Source: Ruminococcus sp.
GTDB taxonomy: Bacteria > Bacillota > Clostridia > Oscillospirales > Ruminococcaceae
Length of the DNA: 29,962 nt
Direction of reading: 5' to 3'
NCBI GenBank assembly: GCA_023667165.1
Contig: JAMPAO010000006.1
Coordinates: forward strand, 26,831-56,792
In this document: piece after piece, positions 29,113 through 29,962 of the stretch
Layout: each line of letters opens with the position of its first letter
Numbering within the stretch: the stretch's first letter is position 1
Program-made: the position numbers and the translations under genes
Notes under the pieces: generated by a model
Told to the model about the DNA's origin: nothing
The model's database searches: none
Seen by the model: the letters and a program-made list of their open reading frames with translations, nothing else

Positions 29113-29520
29113 ATGCTTTTTACTTCGCTTATTCTTGCGGCTTGGATATGCTCGTTTGTTTATGAGGGGATAGAAAAAAACCGGTCGGAAAATTTTCTGC
29201 GGTTCATTGCAGACAACGCCGACGCTCTTTCCCGAGGGGAAAGGTGCGTATTCGAGGGTGTGGAGTACGGCAGGGAAACGCGGCTGGTTCGCTATGAATG
29301 GTGCATTTCGATCATTATAATCACCATGACGAGGGGGACGGGGTATCACCCATTGGACGGCGACAAGGCGGCTTTCGTTATACCTGCCGTTATAACCTTT
29401 TTCGGCGGCTGGTGGGGCATTCCGTGGGGACCTGTCAGATCTGTAGCGGCTTTTATCGGGAACGGCAAGGCTAAGGATAAAAGCATTACGGTGGGGGAAC
29501 TGATTTTTATGATGAGGTAA
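29113..29520 (+). CDS. small membrane protein of unknown function
   Basis: The 135-residue protein has an N-terminal hydrophobic segment (residues 2-16), a soluble middle (about 18-60, with a strand pair LSRGERCVFEGVEYG and RLVRYEW), a second hydrophobic stretch (about 63-71), and a third (about 86-100, AFVIPAVITFFGGWWGIPWGP) ending in the GWWGIPWG phrase that I associate with small Firmicute membrane proteins. No enzymatic motif. The reading frame is closed 60 bases after serS and is followed by a clear terminator. The upstream ribosome binding site is GGGATAGGG, weak. Confidence 0.6.
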   Translation: MLFTSLILAAWICSFVYEGIEKNRSENFLRFIADNADALSRGERCVFEGVEYGRETRLVRYEWCISIIIITMTRGTGYHPLDGDKAAFVIPAVITFFGGWWGIPWGPVRSVAAFIGNGKAKDKSITVGELIFMMR

Positions 29521-29539
29521 TTAACGGCGGATCTGCAAG

Positions 29540-29588
29540 CGGCAGGCAAGGCGGTTTTTTTAATCGTTTTGTCTGCCGATTTTTTTAT
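29540..29588 (+). terminator. terminator after the membrane-protein gene
   Basis: CGGCAGGCAA/TTGTCTGCCG stem (29540-29549, 29569-29578; one wobble), loop of 19 with a T-run, then ATTTTTTT. Confidence 0.75.
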
Positions 29589-29591
29589 CTC

Positions 29592-29721
29592 GGTTGATCG
29601 TTTTAGTTTGCACGTTAGCCGCTTGTGATATAGTTTGTTTTTTGGCATTTTGTTTTGGTTGATTGCCTTAGTTTGCACGTTCTTCCCCGTGATATAGGTT
29701 TGTTTTTTGGCAAGATGTCTT
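29592..29721. repeat. two tandem 65-bp repeats
   Basis: Units 29592-29656 and 29657-29721 share GGTTGAT, TTAGTTTGCACGTT, GTGATATAG and TTTGTTTTTTGGCA at a period of 65. The gene-free right end (29521-29962) begins with these. Confidence 0.8.
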
Positions 29722-29772
29722 AGTTTTAGAGATGTATAATGCACGTAAGCCCATGCAAAGGGACAACCTACG

Positions 29773-29832
29773 GGGGAAGGGGGAGGCGCTCTGATAAACC
29801 CAAGGACGCTGGGCCGCCCTCCCCCTTCCCCC
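29773..29832. repeat. G-rich/C-rich inverted repeat
   Basis: GGGGGAAGGGGGAGG near 29773-29788 pairs exactly with CCTCCCCCTTCCCCC near 29818-29833, loop of about 30. Beyond it, 29834-29962 is pyrimidine-rich, includes GCAGCTTTAGCTGC (a small palindrome), and holds no supportable gene. Confidence 0.75.
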
Positions 29833-29962
29833 TACGGTTTTCCCTCGCAGCTTTAGCTGCACACACTCTTTCCCTCTCCCCTATCCCCTCCAGGCCACCG
29901 CTATTGCTTGCCACTGCGTTGGTTTTTCGGGACTTTGATTTTTTACTTTGAAAAATGATTGT

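Noticed and set aside
29739..29951. 70-codon plus-strand frame at the right end
   Set aside because: It runs through the G-rich/C-rich inverted repeat and pyrimidine-rich sequence, with no ribosome binding site and low-complexity translation.

Overview
The window is the replication-origin region of a low- to mid-GC, endospore-lineage Firmicute, most likely an uncultured Oscillospiraceae/Ruminococcus-like member of the Clostridia. The evidence is the conserved order rpmH-rnpA-yidD-yidC-jag-mnmE-mnmG-rsmG-noc-parA-parB on the plus strand and dnaA-dnaN-yaaA-recF-remB-gyrB-gyrA on the minus strand. The germination protease gene gpr and a Noc-type ParB paralogue point the same way. Genus-level placement is inference only.

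Layout from left to right. 1-1533: a secreted GH16 glycoside hydrolase on the minus strand, a 55-bp direct repeat, and a compact locus that looks like a type I toxin-antitoxin (27-aa membrane peptide plus full-length antisense RNA), with a second copy of its antitoxin-promoter/hairpin segment in front of the GH16 gene. 1534-10390: the minus-strand replication and repair cluster gyrA, a YcxB-like membrane protein, gyrB, remB/DUF370 (apparently starting with CTG), recF, the S4-domain yaaA, a 640-bp repeat-rich gap, and dnaN. 10391-11068: the probable oriC, which carries ten copies of GTTGAAA/TTTCAAC instead of canonical DnaA boxes. 11069-12457: dnaA. 12762-19160: rpmH (TTG start), rnpA, yidD, yidC, jag, mnmE and mnmG on the plus strand. 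19161-23846: a chromosome-segregation segment with an AlkZ-related gene, rsmG, noc, parA and parB, plus four perfect parS palindromes and one parS-like site. 23987-25434: gpr (minus), a possible structured small RNA, and rpsT. 25498-27263: a minus-strand accessory operon of a DUF4417 protein followed by two tandem paralogous gene pairs of unknown function. 27264-27763: opposing promoters around a strong hairpin. 27764-29520: serS (an unusual, archaeal-looking SerRS) and a small membrane protein. 29521-29962: repeats only.

Transcription diverges from the dnaA/rpmH gap, so the replication and protein-export/RNA-modification genes all run away from the origin, co-directional with replication forks. 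dnaA, dnaN, gyrA and gyrB supply initiation and topology. rnpA, yidD, yidC and jag supply RNase P and membrane-protein insertion. mnmE, mnmG and rsmG supply RNA modification. noc, parA, parB and the parS sites organise and segregate the origin. The accessory material (GH16/toxin locus, DUF4417 operon, repeats) sits at the two flanks. No rRNA, tRNA, CRISPR array or transposase gene was seen.
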